A DNA stretch of 25,032 nucleotides from GCA-2687515 sp963582805 (GTDB lineage Bacteria; Pseudomonadota; Alphaproteobacteria; Rhodospirillales; UBA2165): positions 1 through 25,032 of the forward strand of contig CAUZTZ010000017.1 of the NCBI GenBank assembly GCA_963582805.1. The letters are read 5' to 3'. Below, piece by piece: positions 1-6,958 of the stretch. The position numbers and the translations under genes are program-made. Each line of letters begins with the position of its first letter. Within the stretch, counting starts at the first letter, position 1. The notes under the pieces were generated by a model. It saw nothing but the letters and a program-made list of their open reading frames with translations. It was not told the DNA's origin and did no database searches.

Positions 1-432
1 GCCCAAGGCTGGCGGCTCGAGCGTATCGAAGATGATGAAATGGCCGCCGAAGTGCCCGGCAATTGGTGCAATTACTCCCTGCATTTCGCCTGGGCGCCGG
101 AATTATCCGCCATCCATGTGACCTGCGCCTTCGAGTTGCGCGTGCCGGAACGCAAATTGAGCCGGGTGTACGAACTTTTGGCGCTGATCAATGACCGCAT
201 GTGGCTCGGCCATTTCTGCCTGTGGGCCGGCGAAGGTTTGCCCATGTACCGCCATGCGATGCCGCTGCGCGGCGCCGGCAGCCTGGCCCGGGAACAGGTC
301 GAAGATGTTCTCGAAGTGGCGGTCTCGGAGTGCGAACGCTTCTATCCGGCCTTCCAGCATCTGGTCTGGGGCGGCAAGGGCGCATCGGACGCCATCGCCG
401 CCGCCATGATCGAAACCGTCGGCGAAGCGTGA
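1..432 (+). CDS. YbjN domain-containing protein (5' end missing)
   Basis: The reading frame is open from the first base, so the gene starts upstream of the window and only the last 143 residues are seen. The protein contains the aromatic-rich core of the YbjN family (DUF1790-type), with WCNYSLHFAW near the visible start and the conserved stretch around NDRMWLGHFCLW. YbjN proteins resemble type III secretion chaperones in fold and have been linked to stress and motility phenotypes in enterobacteria, but no biochemical role is settled. In alphaproteobacteria a YbjN protein commonly sits directly upstream of proC, as here (18-base gap), which suggests co-transcription. An internal ATG at 40 could be mistaken for the start, but homology-like sequence continues upstream of it. 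The family assignment is by pattern recognition. Confidence 0.8.
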   Translation, partial: AQGWRLERIEDDEMAAEVPGNWCNYSLHFAWAPELSAIHVTCAFELRVPERKLSRVYELLALINDRMWLGHFCLWAGEGLPMYRHAMPLRGAGSLAREQVEDVLEVAVSECERFYPAFQHLVWGGKGASDAIAAAMIETVGEA

Positions 433-450
433 CCGCTGCGCCAAGCCATT

Positions 451-1275
451 ATGTCTGAAAGTGCATCCGGCGGAATTCTCCTTGTAGGATGCGGTAAAAT
501 GGGCGGCGCCCTGTTGGGCGGCTGGCTCGATCAGGGCGTGGCGCCGCAATCGATCACCATTGTCGAGCCCAACGACGATGCCCTGCCACCGGATTTGAGC
601 CAAAACATCATCCGCTGCCGCACAATCGACGAGATTGCCAACCATGCGGCCCCTGAAATCATTCTGTTCGCGGTCAAACCCCAAGTGATGGACGACGTGG
701 CACCGCCCTACGCCCGCTTTGCCGCAGGTGCTACCTACCTCTCCATCGCGGCCGGCAAGACCATCAGCGATTTCGAATCCCTTCTCGGCAGCGGCGCCGC
801 GATCATCCGGGTGATGCCAAACACCCCGGCCGCCGTTCGCCGGGGCATTTCCGTGGCCATCGCCAACGCCGCCGTCACCGATGGGCTGCGAGCCCGGGCG
901 GGCGAATTATTGAGCGCCGTCGGCGAAGTGGCCTGGATCGATGACGAGGGCCTGATGGACGCGGTGACGGCGCTATCGGGCAGCGGGCCGGCCTATGTGT
1001 TTCATCTGACCGAATGCATGACCGAGGCCGGCATCGGGTTGGGCCTGCCGGGCGATCTGGCCGCCGCTCTGGCCCGGGCCACGGTGGCCGGTTCCGGCGA
1101 ATTGATGCGCCAAAGCGGTGATCAGGCGGCGGCAAGTTTACGCCGCAACGTCACCAGCCCCGGCGGCACCACCGAGGCGGCGCTAAAGGTTTTGATGGGC
1201 GATGATGCTTTGCAAAAACTGATGACCGAGGCCATCCAGGCCGCCGCTGACCGTTCGCGCGAACTGGCCGGGTAA
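451..1275 (+). CDS. proC: Pyrroline-5-carboxylate reductase
   Basis: This enzyme catalyses the last step of proline synthesis, NAD(P)H-dependent reduction of 1-pyrroline-5-carboxylate to L-proline, in the cytoplasm. The 274-residue length is normal for the family. An N-terminal Rossmann nucleotide-binding motif, GCGKMG, is at residues 13-18. VMPNTPA, which lines the active site, starts at 121. The C-terminal dimerisation-domain signature runs from SGSGPAYVF at 176 through VTSPGGTTEAAL at 234. The ATG at 451 places the first beta strand at the normal distance; no strong ribosome-binding site precedes it, consistent with coupling to the YbjN gene 18 bases upstream. The gene converges on the sigma-factor gene, with a palindromic repeat pair between them that may end transcription. 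Nothing in the sequence is unusual for ProC. Confidence 0.97.
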   Translation: MSESASGGILLVGCGKMGGALLGGWLDQGVAPQSITIVEPNDDALPPDLSQNIIRCRTIDEIANHAAPEIILFAVKPQVMDDVAPPYARFAAGATYLSIAAGKTISDFESLLGSGAAIIRVMPNTPAAVRRGISVAIANAAVTDGLRARAGELLSAVGEVAWIDDEGLMDAVTALSGSGPAYVFHLTECMTEAGIGLGLPGDLAAALARATVAGSGELMRQSGDQAAASLRRNVTSPGGTTEAALKVLMGDDALQKLMTEAIQAAADRSRELAG

Positions 1276-1277
1276 AA

Positions 1278-1302
1278 GGGCGGGTTTGAAACCCGCCCCT
1301 AC
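1278..1302 (+). repeat. REP-like palindrome, left copy
   Basis: A 25-base unit begins three bases after the proC stop. Its core is a perfect palindrome with 10-base arms (GGGCGGGTTT / AAACCCGCCC) around one central base, followed by CCTAC... as a short tail. It is the exact reverse complement of the unit at 1335-1359. Units of this GTAGGGGCGGGTTT-type are familiar as dispersed, RAYT-mobilised REP-like elements in many bacterial genomes (established for REPs generally; inference here). It may also fold into a terminator-like hairpin for both converging genes, although no T-tract follows. Confidence 0.8.
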
Positions 1303-1334
1303 AAATTCCACGGCGCAGGTTTGTTATGTGAACC

Positions 1335-1359
1335 GTAGGGGCGGGTTTCAAACCCGCCC
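1335..1359 (-). repeat. REP-like palindrome, right copy (inverted)
   Basis: This is the exact 25-base reverse complement of the unit at 1278-1302, separated from it by 32 bases. The two form an inverted pair (a BIME-like arrangement) that could fold either as two small hairpins or as one 25-bp stem. It ends 12 bases before the last codon of the sigma-factor gene on the minus strand, so it occupies nearly the whole proC / sigma-factor convergent gap. Confidence 0.8.
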
Positions 1360-1371
1360 GGGCCGTGCCCC

Positions 1372-2205
1372 CTATTCCGGCAGGGCCTGGCTGCGGCCCA
1401 AGCGGGGTTCCAGAAAATTCTTCAGCTTGGCGAGGGCGGCGGCTTCCAATTGGCGCACCCGGTCCTTGGACAGGTTCAAGTCGGCGCCGATGGCGGCGAA
1501 GGTTCGTTTGGCCTCGGTGAAATAGCGGTTCTTGATGATAAACTGCTCGCGCGCCGGAAGCTTTGCCAGCGCCTTGGCCACCAACTCGCCTAGGGCATTG
1601 CGCTCGCCGGCGGCCAGCAACTGGTCTTCGGCGTTGGCGGCGTTCGATGAAAGCCGTTCCAGCCAGCTTTCGCCGCCGCTCGGGGCTACGTCCAAGGATT
1701 GATCGCGGCTGGCGATGCGCCGCGCCAGGGCTTTCACGTCGGCGGCGGTGGTCTCGAAGCGCTCGGCGACGCGGGCCGCGAAATCCTCGCCAAGGGCATC
1801 GGCGCCTTCCAGAAATTCCGACGTGCGGCGGCGCAAATGCAGAAACATGGAGCGCTGCGCCGACGAGGTGGACAGCCGCACCAGGGACCAAGAGCGCACC
1901 ACATGATCCTGGATGGCGGCGCGGATTGAAAAACTGGCATAGGTGGAGAGGCGCGCGTCCCGTTCCGGATTGAACCGCTTGATGGCCTGTACCAGACCGA
2001 GCATGCCTTCCTGCACCAGATCCGCCATCGGCACGCCGGAACGGCGGTAGCCGCGCGCAATCTTGAGCACAAACCGGATATGGCTGGTCACCAGCCGCTG
2101 GGTGGCGTCCTTATCGCCGGCACCGGCCAGGCGCGCCAGATCACGCTCTTCTTCGCGCTCCAGAAAGGGCGCCTTGTGGGCCAAATTGCGAAAACCATCG
2201 ATCAA
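1372..2205 (-). CDS. Divergent RpoH-family (sigma-32-like) RNA polymerase sigma factor
   Basis: This alternative sigma factor of the heat-shock class is predicted to direct core RNA polymerase to stress promoters. Counting from the TTG at 2205 (277 aa), region 2 covers about residues 18-112 (LVTSHIRFVLKIARGYR, DLVQEGMLGLVQAIKRF, then IRAAIQDHVVRSWSLV). The RpoH-box-like QRSMFLHLRR is at 117-126. Region 4 with a helix-turn-helix is at about 212-265 (LPAREQFIIKNRYF ... TFAAIGADLNLSKDRVRQLE). Canonical RpoH has a tryptophan pair in region 2.3/2.4 (YAMWWIR); here it reads YASFSIR, which marks a diverged paralogue. An in-frame TTG at 2277 would extend the protein, but it lies upstream of a good promoter (-10 at 2265-2260). 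TTG 2205 is preceded by AAAGGGG at 9 bases, so I prefer it. The choice of start is uncertain. Confidence 0.85.
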   Translation of the reverse strand: MIDGFRNLAHKAPFLEREEERDLARLAGAGDKDATQRLVTSHIRFVLKIARGYRRSGVPMADLVQEGMLGLVQAIKRFNPERDARLSTYASFSIRAAIQDHVVRSWSLVRLSTSSAQRSMFLHLRRRTSEFLEGADALGEDFAARVAERFETTAADVKALARRIASRDQSLDVAPSGGESWLERLSSNAANAEDQLLAAGERNALGELVAKALAKLPAREQFIIKNRYFTEAKRTFAAIGADLNLSKDRVRQLEAAALAKLKNFLEPRLGRSQALPE

Positions 2206-2259
2206 GCGGCAATACCCCTTTACTGGGACTAAGGGACCCGAACCTCGCTTGTCACGGAT

Positions 2260-2288
2260 AATATAGAAAATCGCCAAAAACCCTACAA
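2260..2288 (-). promoter_or_regulatory. Predicted sigma-70-type promoter of the sigma-factor gene
   Basis: Reading on the minus strand, TTGTAG (2288-2283) and TATATT (2265-2260) are separated by exactly 17 bases. Transcription would begin near 2253, giving a leader of about 48 bases to the TTG start at 2205 with AAAGGGG just before it. There is no resemblance to a heat-shock (RpoH) promoter, so autoregulation is not indicated. The prediction is from consensus match only. Confidence 0.55.
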
Positions 2289-2316
2289 AAAAATGCCAGG
2301 CCGCGGCGTGCCACTT

Positions 2317-2361
2317 CCGAAGCGGAACAAATCACGCTATGATGGCGGCGTTCCGCTTCGG
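2317..2361. promoter_or_regulatory. Paired inverted operator flanking the TetR-gene promoter
   Basis: A perfect 12-base inverted repeat (CCGAAGCGGAAC at 2317-2328 and its reverse complement at 2350-2361) brackets the -10-like box TATGAT at 2338-2343. The left arm lies inside a smaller palindrome, TTCCG-AAG-CGGAA (2315-2327), of a size typical for TetR operators. The right arm has a partial version. The centres are 33 bases apart, about three helical turns, so two dimers could bind on the same DNA face. The simplest reading is autorepression of the TetR gene starting at 2382. The left site is also 27 bases from the -35 of the divergent sigma-factor gene, so that gene may be controlled too (inference). 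Confidence 0.55.
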
Positions 2362-2381
2362 CGGCAATGGAGAGACGGGGA

Positions 2382-3017
2382 ATGGCGAAAAGACCGGACA
2401 CCGATTGGCGTATCATCACGTTGGCGCTGCAACTGGCCGCCGAAGAGGGCTGGCGGCGGCTTTCCATGGACGCCATCGCCGAGGCGGCGAAAATCAAGCC
2501 CGATGCTTTGCGCGCCCGCTTTGCCAGCAAGCGCGCCATCCTGGACGGCTTCGCGGCCGGCATCGATGCCCAAGTGCTGGCAAATTCAGCCGGCGACGGC
2601 GATACCATTCGCGAGAGATTGTTCGATCTGATCATGTGCCGCTTTGATGCGCTCGGACCCCACAAAGAGGCCTTGCGGGCCATGCTGCCGGACGCGCCAT
2701 CCAAATTGGCGGTTGCCGATCCCGGCCTCGCAGTGCATGCGCTTTGCGCATCCCGGCGGGCCATGAAATCGGCGCTGGAGGCCGCCGGCGTCGGCACCAG
2801 CGGATTGCTCGGCCGCGCCAAGATCAAGGCGCTGATGGTTGTCTATTTGGGGGCGCTGCGCATCTGGCTCGGCGACGAGACCGGAGCCATGGATAAAGTC
2901 ATGGCCCAGCTCGACAAATCCCTGGCCCGGCTGGAAGGGCTGGCGGAATCCTTCCTCGCCCGCCGCGGCTCCGGCAATTCAGAAGCGGCGCCTGCGGAAG
3001 CCGCGCCTGCCGACTAA
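2382..3017 (+). CDS. TetR/AcrR-family transcriptional regulator
   Basis: This predicted DNA-binding repressor acts as a dimer. The N-terminal helix-turn-helix domain covers about residues 8-55: DTDWRIITLALQLAAEEGW, LSMDAIAEAAKI, then ALRARFASKRAIL, matching the TetR pattern of a recognition helix before the conserved Y/F-x-x-K. The rest is an all-helical ligand-binding domain of unknown specificity ending in an Ala/Glu/Pro-rich tail (AAPAEAAPAD). ATG 2382 is chosen because it is preceded by purine-rich GGAGAGACGGGGA and directly precedes the HTH; an in-frame ATG at 2367 would add only five residues. The gene is divergent from the sigma-factor gene, with a double palindrome in its promoter. 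Its stop codon overlaps that of the convergent kinase gene (CTAA at 3014-3017). The ligand is unknown. Confidence 0.88.
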   Translation: MAKRPDTDWRIITLALQLAAEEGWRRLSMDAIAEAAKIKPDALRARFASKRAILDGFAAGIDAQVLANSAGDGDTIRERLFDLIMCRFDALGPHKEALRAMLPDAPSKLAVADPGLAVHALCASRRAMKSALEAAGVGTSGLLGRAKIKALMVVYLGALRIWLGDETGAMDKVMAQLDKSLARLEGLAESFLARRGSGNSEAAPAEAAPAD

Positions 3018-4327
3018 AGGGGCAGCGTCAGCCTAGCTCTTAGCCCGCCCGCCGGCGAGCCATCCAGGTTGATATCGCCGCCATGGCCGCGCATCACGTC
3101 GCGGGCGATGGTCAGGCCAAGCCCGACGCCGCCGGTTTCCGGATTGCGCGAGTTATCGATGCGGAAGAACGGCTTGAAGGCGTCCTCGCGGGCGTCATCG
3201 GGAATGCCGGGGCCGTCGTCATCCACCACGATCTCCACCGCATCGTCGCGCTGGCCGGCGCGGATCGAGACATGCTCGCCATAGCGGTCGGCGTTCTCGA
3301 CAATGTTGGTAACGCAGCGGCGAAAGGCGTTGGGGCGTACCGGCACCACGATGTTGCCCTCCGTATGCAGATCGATCTGGGCGCCATTGCGCCGCGCCTG
3401 ACCGGCGATCTCTTCCAGCATATGGGTCAAATTGGTTGGCTTCGGCGCCTCGTCGCCCTCGCCCCGTGCAAAGGCCAGGTAGGCTTCGAGCATTTGCTCC
3501 ATCTCCAATATGTCGCCCTTCAAATCGCTGACCGCGCCATCGTCGCCGAGCATTTCCAGTTGCAGCTTCATGCGCGTCAGCGGGGTGCGCAAATCATGGC
3601 TGACGCCGGCCAGCATGTCGGTGCGCTGGCCGATCTGCGCCTGGATGCGGTCGCGCATGGAGATAAAGGCCGCCGCCGCGAGGCGCACTTCGGTGGCGCC
3701 TTCGGGTTTGAAGCGGGGCGCATCGCGGCCCTTGCCGAAATTATCGGCGGCGGCGGCCAGGCGGCGGATCGGGCGCACCTGATTGCGCATGAAGATGGTG
3801 GCGATGCCGAACAGGAACATCGCCGTGCCGACCATCCAGAGAACGAATATATAGGTGGTTGAAGAGAACAATCGCTTACGATTTGTGACGATATTGAGGA
3901 CGCCGCCCGATAGCTGCACGGCGATGACCACATGCTTTTCGATTTTGTCCGTGCTTACCGTGAACGGTTTCTTGACCGCCTCGTCCATGGCCCGGATCAG
4001 CATCCGATCGACGATGCCGCCGCGCCTTTGTTCGGGCACGTTCTTCAAGATTTTGCCGTTTTCGAAATCGATGCGCATGGCCATGGTGTTGGCCGCCAAA
4101 TCGAACACCTGGCTCGCCGAGCTGGCCGTCGGATTGCGGCCGATCAGTTCAATCACGGCGGCGATATCACCGGCCAGATTGCGCGCCAGGCGCTGGGAGA
4201 CCTTGTTCCAGTGGTTCTCGTAGAACACCGTGGCCGAAACAAGCTGCAAAAGGATCAAGGGGATGACGATGATCAGCAGCGAGCGGCCGAGCAGAGAGTG
4301 CGGCAGATATTCCTTGATCTTGGCCAC
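3014..4327 (-). CDS. EnvZ-type sensor histidine kinase
   Basis: This inner-membrane sensor (437 aa) should phosphorylate the response regulator encoded just upstream. Transmembrane segments are at about residues 13-33 and 156-179, enclosing a periplasmic domain of about 120 residues. A HAMP linker (about 180-232) follows. The H-box GVSHDLRTPLTRMKL carries the phospho-acceptor His244. The HATPase domain has an N-box NIVENADRYG (Asn345), G1 DDDGPGIPD (369-377), an F-box around FKPFFRID, and G2 GGVGLGL (399-405). All catalytic motifs are intact. The start is GTG at 4327, preceded by GGAAAGG at 6 bases. It is the third gene of a MarR - regulator - kinase operon, 16 bases after the regulator. The signal is unknown; the EnvZ/OmpR-like class is assigned from domain order and the HDLRTPLTRM box. 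Confidence 0.93.
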   Translation of the reverse strand: MAKIKEYLPHSLLGRSLLIIVIPLILLQLVSATVFYENHWNKVSQRLARNLAGDIAAVIELIGRNPTASSASQVFDLAANTMAMRIDFENGKILKNVPEQRRGGIVDRMLIRAMDEAVKKPFTVSTDKIEKHVVIAVQLSGGVLNIVTNRKRLFSSTTYIFVLWMVGTAMFLFGIATIFMRNQVRPIRRLAAAADNFGKGRDAPRFKPEGATEVRLAAAAFISMRDRIQAQIGQRTDMLAGVSHDLRTPLTRMKLQLEMLGDDGAVSDLKGDILEMEQMLEAYLAFARGEGDEAPKPTNLTHMLEEIAGQARRNGAQIDLHTEGNIVVPVRPNAFRRCVTNIVENADRYGEHVSIRAGQRDDAVEIVVDDDGPGIPDDAREDAFKPFFRIDNSRNPETGGVGLGLTIARDVMRGHGGDINLDGSPAGGLRARLTLPL

Positions 4328-4343
4328 GCGTTGCCTTTCCAGT

Positions 4344-5027
4344 TTAATCGGTTCTCAGAATATAACCCTGTCCGCGCACGGTTTGAAGATATCTTGGCAC
4401 TTTTGGGTCCGGCTCGATCTTCTGGCGGAGGCGGTTAACCTGAACATCTACCGTCCGGGTGCCGCCGCCGGGGGCCACAATACGCATCAAGGCTTCGCGC
4501 GCAAACACTGCGCCCGGCCGCTCCGCCAGCAATTTCAGCAACCGGCACTCGGCCGTGGTGAGCGCGATATGCGCATCGCCCCGGCGCAGTTCCTCGCGCC
4601 CGATATCGAAGGTCACATCGCCGAGGCGGGCCTCGGTCGGCGTCTCGTCCGGCTCGGCCGGTTGGCGGCGCAGGATATTGTTGATGCGCAGCAGCAATTC
4701 CCGGGGCTCATAGGGCTTGGTCAGATAATCGTCGGCGCCGGCCTCGAGCCCGCCGATGCGGTCATCACTTTCCGCCATGGCGGTCAGCATCAGGATCGGC
4801 ACCGAATTGGTGAGGCGCAGCGATTGGGCGAACTCGAGGCCGCTTTCGCCGGGCATCATCAAATCCAGAACCACCAGATCAAAGGCGATGCTGCCCATCT
4901 TGGCGCGCGCATCGGCAGCATCGGCGGCGGCGGTGACGCGAAAGCCGTTCTCGGTCAAATATTTATGCAACAGGCCGCGCAGCCGGTCGTCATCGTCGAC
5001 CACCAGGATATGTTTGTCGCCGTCCAT
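4344..5027 (-). CDS. OmpR-family response regulator
   Basis: This cytoplasmic two-component response regulator has 227 residues, the usual OmpR/PhoB length. The receiver domain has the acidic pocket VVDDDDRLR (about 9-17), the phospho-acceptor Asp55 in LVVLDLMMPG, Thr82 and Lys104 (TKPYEP). The C-terminal winged helix (about 130-227) ends in the typical VDVQVNRLRQKIEPD ... YLQTVRGQGYILR. Its ATG shares one base with the stop of the upstream MarR gene (TGATG at 5029-5025), so the two are translationally coupled; the cognate kinase gene follows. A MarR gene plus OmpR-type regulator plus kinase recalls the petP-petR arrangement described in Rhodobacter, where PetR is needed for growth. The resemblance is in layout and family only; orthology was not tested. 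Confidence 0.95.
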   Translation of the reverse strand: MDGDKHILVVDDDDRLRGLLHKYLTENGFRVTAAADAADARAKMGSIAFDLVVLDLMMPGESGLEFAQSLRLTNSVPILMLTAMAESDDRIGGLEAGADDYLTKPYEPRELLLRINNILRRQPAEPDETPTEARLGDVTFDIGREELRRGDAHIALTTAECRLLKLLAERPGAVFAREALMRIVAPGGGTRTVDVQVNRLRQKIEPDPKVPRYLQTVRGQGYILRTD

Positions 5028-5509
5028 CAGCTCTTGCTTTCGCCCGCTTCGATCATCATCGATTTCAGAACCCGGCGGAAACCGTCGACGCCGGCCGGCC
5101 CGGCGGCGGCAAAGGCGCGCTGGATGCGCCGGCGCTGGTCCTCGGAGACTTGGATCTCCAGGGCGCGGCCCTTGTCGGTCAGGCGCAAAAGACGCTGGCG
5201 GCGATCATTGAGCCCGGCGTCCTGGGCAACGAAGCCATCATTGATCAATTGGCGGAGAACGCGCGAAAGGCTTTGCTTGGTGATGCGCAGGATGCCCAGA
5301 AGCTGGCTCACCGTCATGCCCGGATTGCGGCCAACGAAGTGGATGACCCGGTGATGGGCGCGGCCGAAATTATAGTCGCTTAGGATATTGTCCGGCTCGG
5401 CGGTGAAATCCCGGTAGGCGAAGAACAACAGCTCCATGGCGTCGCGCAAGGCGTCGTCGGAATAGCCATCCGGCCCATCTTCGAGAGGTGTGTCTTTTAC
5501 CGCATCCAT
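5027..5509 (-). CDS. MarR-family transcriptional regulator (PetP-like context)
   Basis: This winged-helix dimeric regulator is about 160 residues long. The core MarR pattern is clear: MTVSQLLGILRITKQSLSRVLRQL as helix-turn-helix, then the wing GFVAQDAGLNDRRQRLLRLTDKG, which carries the conserved DxRxxxLxLTxxG signature. ATG 5509 is taken as the start; a TTG four codons upstream (5521) is possible. Neither has a strong ribosome-binding site. It heads a tight three-gene operon with the response regulator (one-base overlap) and the kinase. It is divergent from ilvE, with about 100 bases between the start codons. That gap holds TGTCA/TGACA half-sites overlapping the ilvE promoter, so it probably regulates itself and perhaps ilvE. 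The ligand is unknown. Confidence 0.9.
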   Translation of the reverse strand: MDAVKDTPLEDGPDGYSDDALRDAMELLFFAYRDFTAEPDNILSDYNFGRAHHRVIHFVGRNPGMTVSQLLGILRITKQSLSRVLRQLINDGFVAQDAGLNDRRQRLLRLTDKGRALEIQVSEDQRRRIQRAFAAAGPAGVDGFRRVLKSMMIEAGESKS

Positions 5510-5525
5510 TGGCGCGCTCAAACTA

Positions 5526-5551
5526 TGTCAGTGTTGTTGACATATATGACA
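5526..5551. promoter_or_regulatory. Candidate MarR operator (TGTCA/TGACA half-sites)
   Basis: Three 5-base half-sites cluster here: TGTCA at 5526-5530, TGACA at 5538-5542 and TGACA at 5547-5551. The first two form an inverted repeat with a 7-base gap, a size typical of MarR operators. The middle site coincides with the -35 box of the predicted ilvE promoter, and the cluster starts 17 bases upstream of the MarR ATG on the other strand. Binding would be expected to block both directions. Inference from position and symmetry. Confidence 0.45.
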
Positions 5552-5565
5552 GGTGGTGGTACTTA
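5537..5565 (+). promoter_or_regulatory. Predicted ilvE promoter
   Basis: A perfect -35 box TTGACA (5537-5542) is followed after 17 bases by TACTTA (5560-5565). The start of transcription would be near 5572, leaving a leader of about 38 bases before the ilvE ATG at 5610. This position argues against the in-frame GTG at 5553 as the ilvE start, because it would lie upstream of the transcript. Confidence 0.6.
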
Positions 5566-5609
5566 AAGCAACAACATTTCGTTTATTCAGGGAATACGGA
5601 AACAAAGTT

Positions 5610-6521
5610 ATGAATTCGCCGGCATTTCACGATATGGATGGTCTTATCTGGTACGATGGCGCGCTGGTCGATTGGCGCGCCGCCAACCTGCATGTGTTGA
5701 CCCATGGTTTGCATTACGCGTCTTCGGTGTTCGAGGGCGAGCGGGTCTATGGCGGCACCATTTTCAAGCTGCGCGAACATACCGAGCGGTTGTTCAATTC
5801 TGCACACATTCTGGGCTTTGAGATTCCCTACAGCGTCGAAGACATCGACGCGGCCTCGATTGGGGCCTGCGAAGCCAACGGCATTGTCGACGGTTATGTG
5901 CGCCCGGTGGCCTGGCGCGGCTCGGAGACCATGGGCGTTTCCGCACAAGAAGCCAAAATCCATGTGGCCATCGCGGTGTGGCCGTGGCCGTCTTATTTTT
6001 CGCCCGAAGCTCGCGACAAAGGCATCAGCCTGAAGACATCCATCTGGCGGCGCCCGCCCCCGGACACGGCGCCGGTGCAAGCCAAGGCCGCCGGGCTCTA
6101 TATGATCTGCACCATGTCCAAGCACGAGGCCGAAGCCGCCGGTTGCGATGATGCGCTTATGCTGGACTGGAAGGGCCGTGTCGCCGAGGGCACCGGCGCC
6201 AACATTTTTGTCATGTTCGGCGACGGCAAGATCATCACGCCGCCGCCCGATTGTTTCTTGAACGGCATCACCCGCCAGACGGTGATGACGCTGGCCGCCA
6301 AGCGTGGCATTGAGGTGATCGAACGCCATATGGAGCCGGAAGAGTTGGCGGACGCGGAGGAGATTTTCGTCACCGGCACCGCCGCCGAGGTGACGCCGGT
6401 GGGCCGCATCGATGATATGTCGTTCAACGTCGGCGCCATCACCAAGACCTTGCGCGCCGATTATGAAGCCCTGGTCGGCCGAGCGGACCAGGAAACAGAA
6501 GCCTCCGTCAGCGCCGCCTAA
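5610..6521 (+). CDS. ilvE: Branched-chain amino acid aminotransferase
   Basis: This PLP-dependent class IV aminotransferase (303 aa) interconverts leucine, isoleucine and valine with their 2-oxo acids, using glutamate/2-oxoglutarate, in the cytoplasm. Family landmarks are present: the N-terminal GLIWYDGALVDWRAANLHVL, HYASSVFEGERVY, the pyruvoyl-class loop VRPVAWRG, the PLP lysine in VQAKAAGLYM (Lys159), the cofactor loop VAEGTGANIF (around 191-200), and FVTGTAAEVTPV near the C-terminus. ATG 5610 gives the normal family length and lies downstream of a strong predicted promoter. The gene is divergent from the MarR-headed operon and five bases upstream of the DUF1491 gene. D-amino-acid or aminodeoxychorismate lyase members share the fold, but the motifs favour IlvE. 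Confidence 0.93.
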   Translation: MNSPAFHDMDGLIWYDGALVDWRAANLHVLTHGLHYASSVFEGERVYGGTIFKLREHTERLFNSAHILGFEIPYSVEDIDAASIGACEANGIVDGYVRPVAWRGSETMGVSAQEAKIHVAIAVWPWPSYFSPEARDKGISLKTSIWRRPPPDTAPVQAKAAGLYMICTMSKHEAEAAGCDDALMLDWKGRVAEGTGANIFVMFGDGKIITPPPDCFLNGITRQTVMTLAAKRGIEVIERHMEPEELADAEEIFVTGTAAEVTPVGRIDDMSFNVGAITKTLRADYEALVGRADQETEASVSAA

Positions 6522-6526
6522 CCGGC

Positions 6527-6865
6527 ATGGCCATCGATCGGCTGAGAACCGGTATCTGGGTGCAGGCCCAGGTGCGCATTTGCGCCGTACAAAATATTCC
6601 CATCTTTGTGCTGCGCCGGGGCGATGAAGATGCCGGCGCGCTGTTCCTCAAAATTTCCACATTGGACGGACTTTGCCGGCTCTATACGCAGATGCGCGGA
6701 GCCTCGGGCGAGATCGCCTGGACCCAGGCCGGATCGGAAGCGCGCATGACCGAAGCCGACGCCAGCGCCTATCTTGAGCGCCAGAAAAACATCGATCCCG
6801 ATATCTGGATCCTGGAAATCGAGGATGCGGAGGGCCGCTACGAATTGGACGGGCCGCTGATCTAG
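6527..6865 (+). CDS. DUF1491 family protein
   Basis: This is a small, probably cytoplasmic protein (112 aa) of unknown function. It matches the alphaproteobacterial DUF1491 pattern: a start like RLRTGIWVQAQVRIC, the central VLRRGDEDAGALFLKI, and the C-terminal YLERQKNIDPDIWILEIEDAEGRY. It has no signal peptide, membrane segment or catalytic motif. The ATG is five bases after the ilvE stop with no visible ribosome-binding site, so it is probably translated by re-initiation from ilvE. The pairing with ilvE may be only operonic convenience. The family assignment is from memory of the motif layout. Confidence 0.85.
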   Translation: MAIDRLRTGIWVQAQVRICAVQNIPIFVLRRGDEDAGALFLKISTLDGLCRLYTQMRGASGEIAWTQAGSEARMTEADASAYLERQKNIDPDIWILEIEDAEGRYELDGPLI

Positions 6866-6958
6866 GCCACCTGTCACGGTTTCGTGCCCCTCTAACAGTT
6901 GACGGAATTCGCCATTTGACCGATGGTTTGGCCTCGGCAACCAAGGCGGAGACCGATC

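Noticed and set aside
2203..2277. Upstream TTG start (2277) for the sigma factor.
   Set aside because: It lies upstream of the -10 box of the best promoter, and the extra residues do not resemble an RpoH N-terminus. TTG 2205 has a better ribosome-binding site.
4230..5354. A 374-codon plus-strand frame across the kinase, response regulator and MarR genes.
   Set aside because: It crosses three coupled genes antisense and has no recognisable domain.
5553..5609. GTG 5553 as the ilvE start.
   Set aside because: It falls inside the predicted promoter and adds residues absent from the family.
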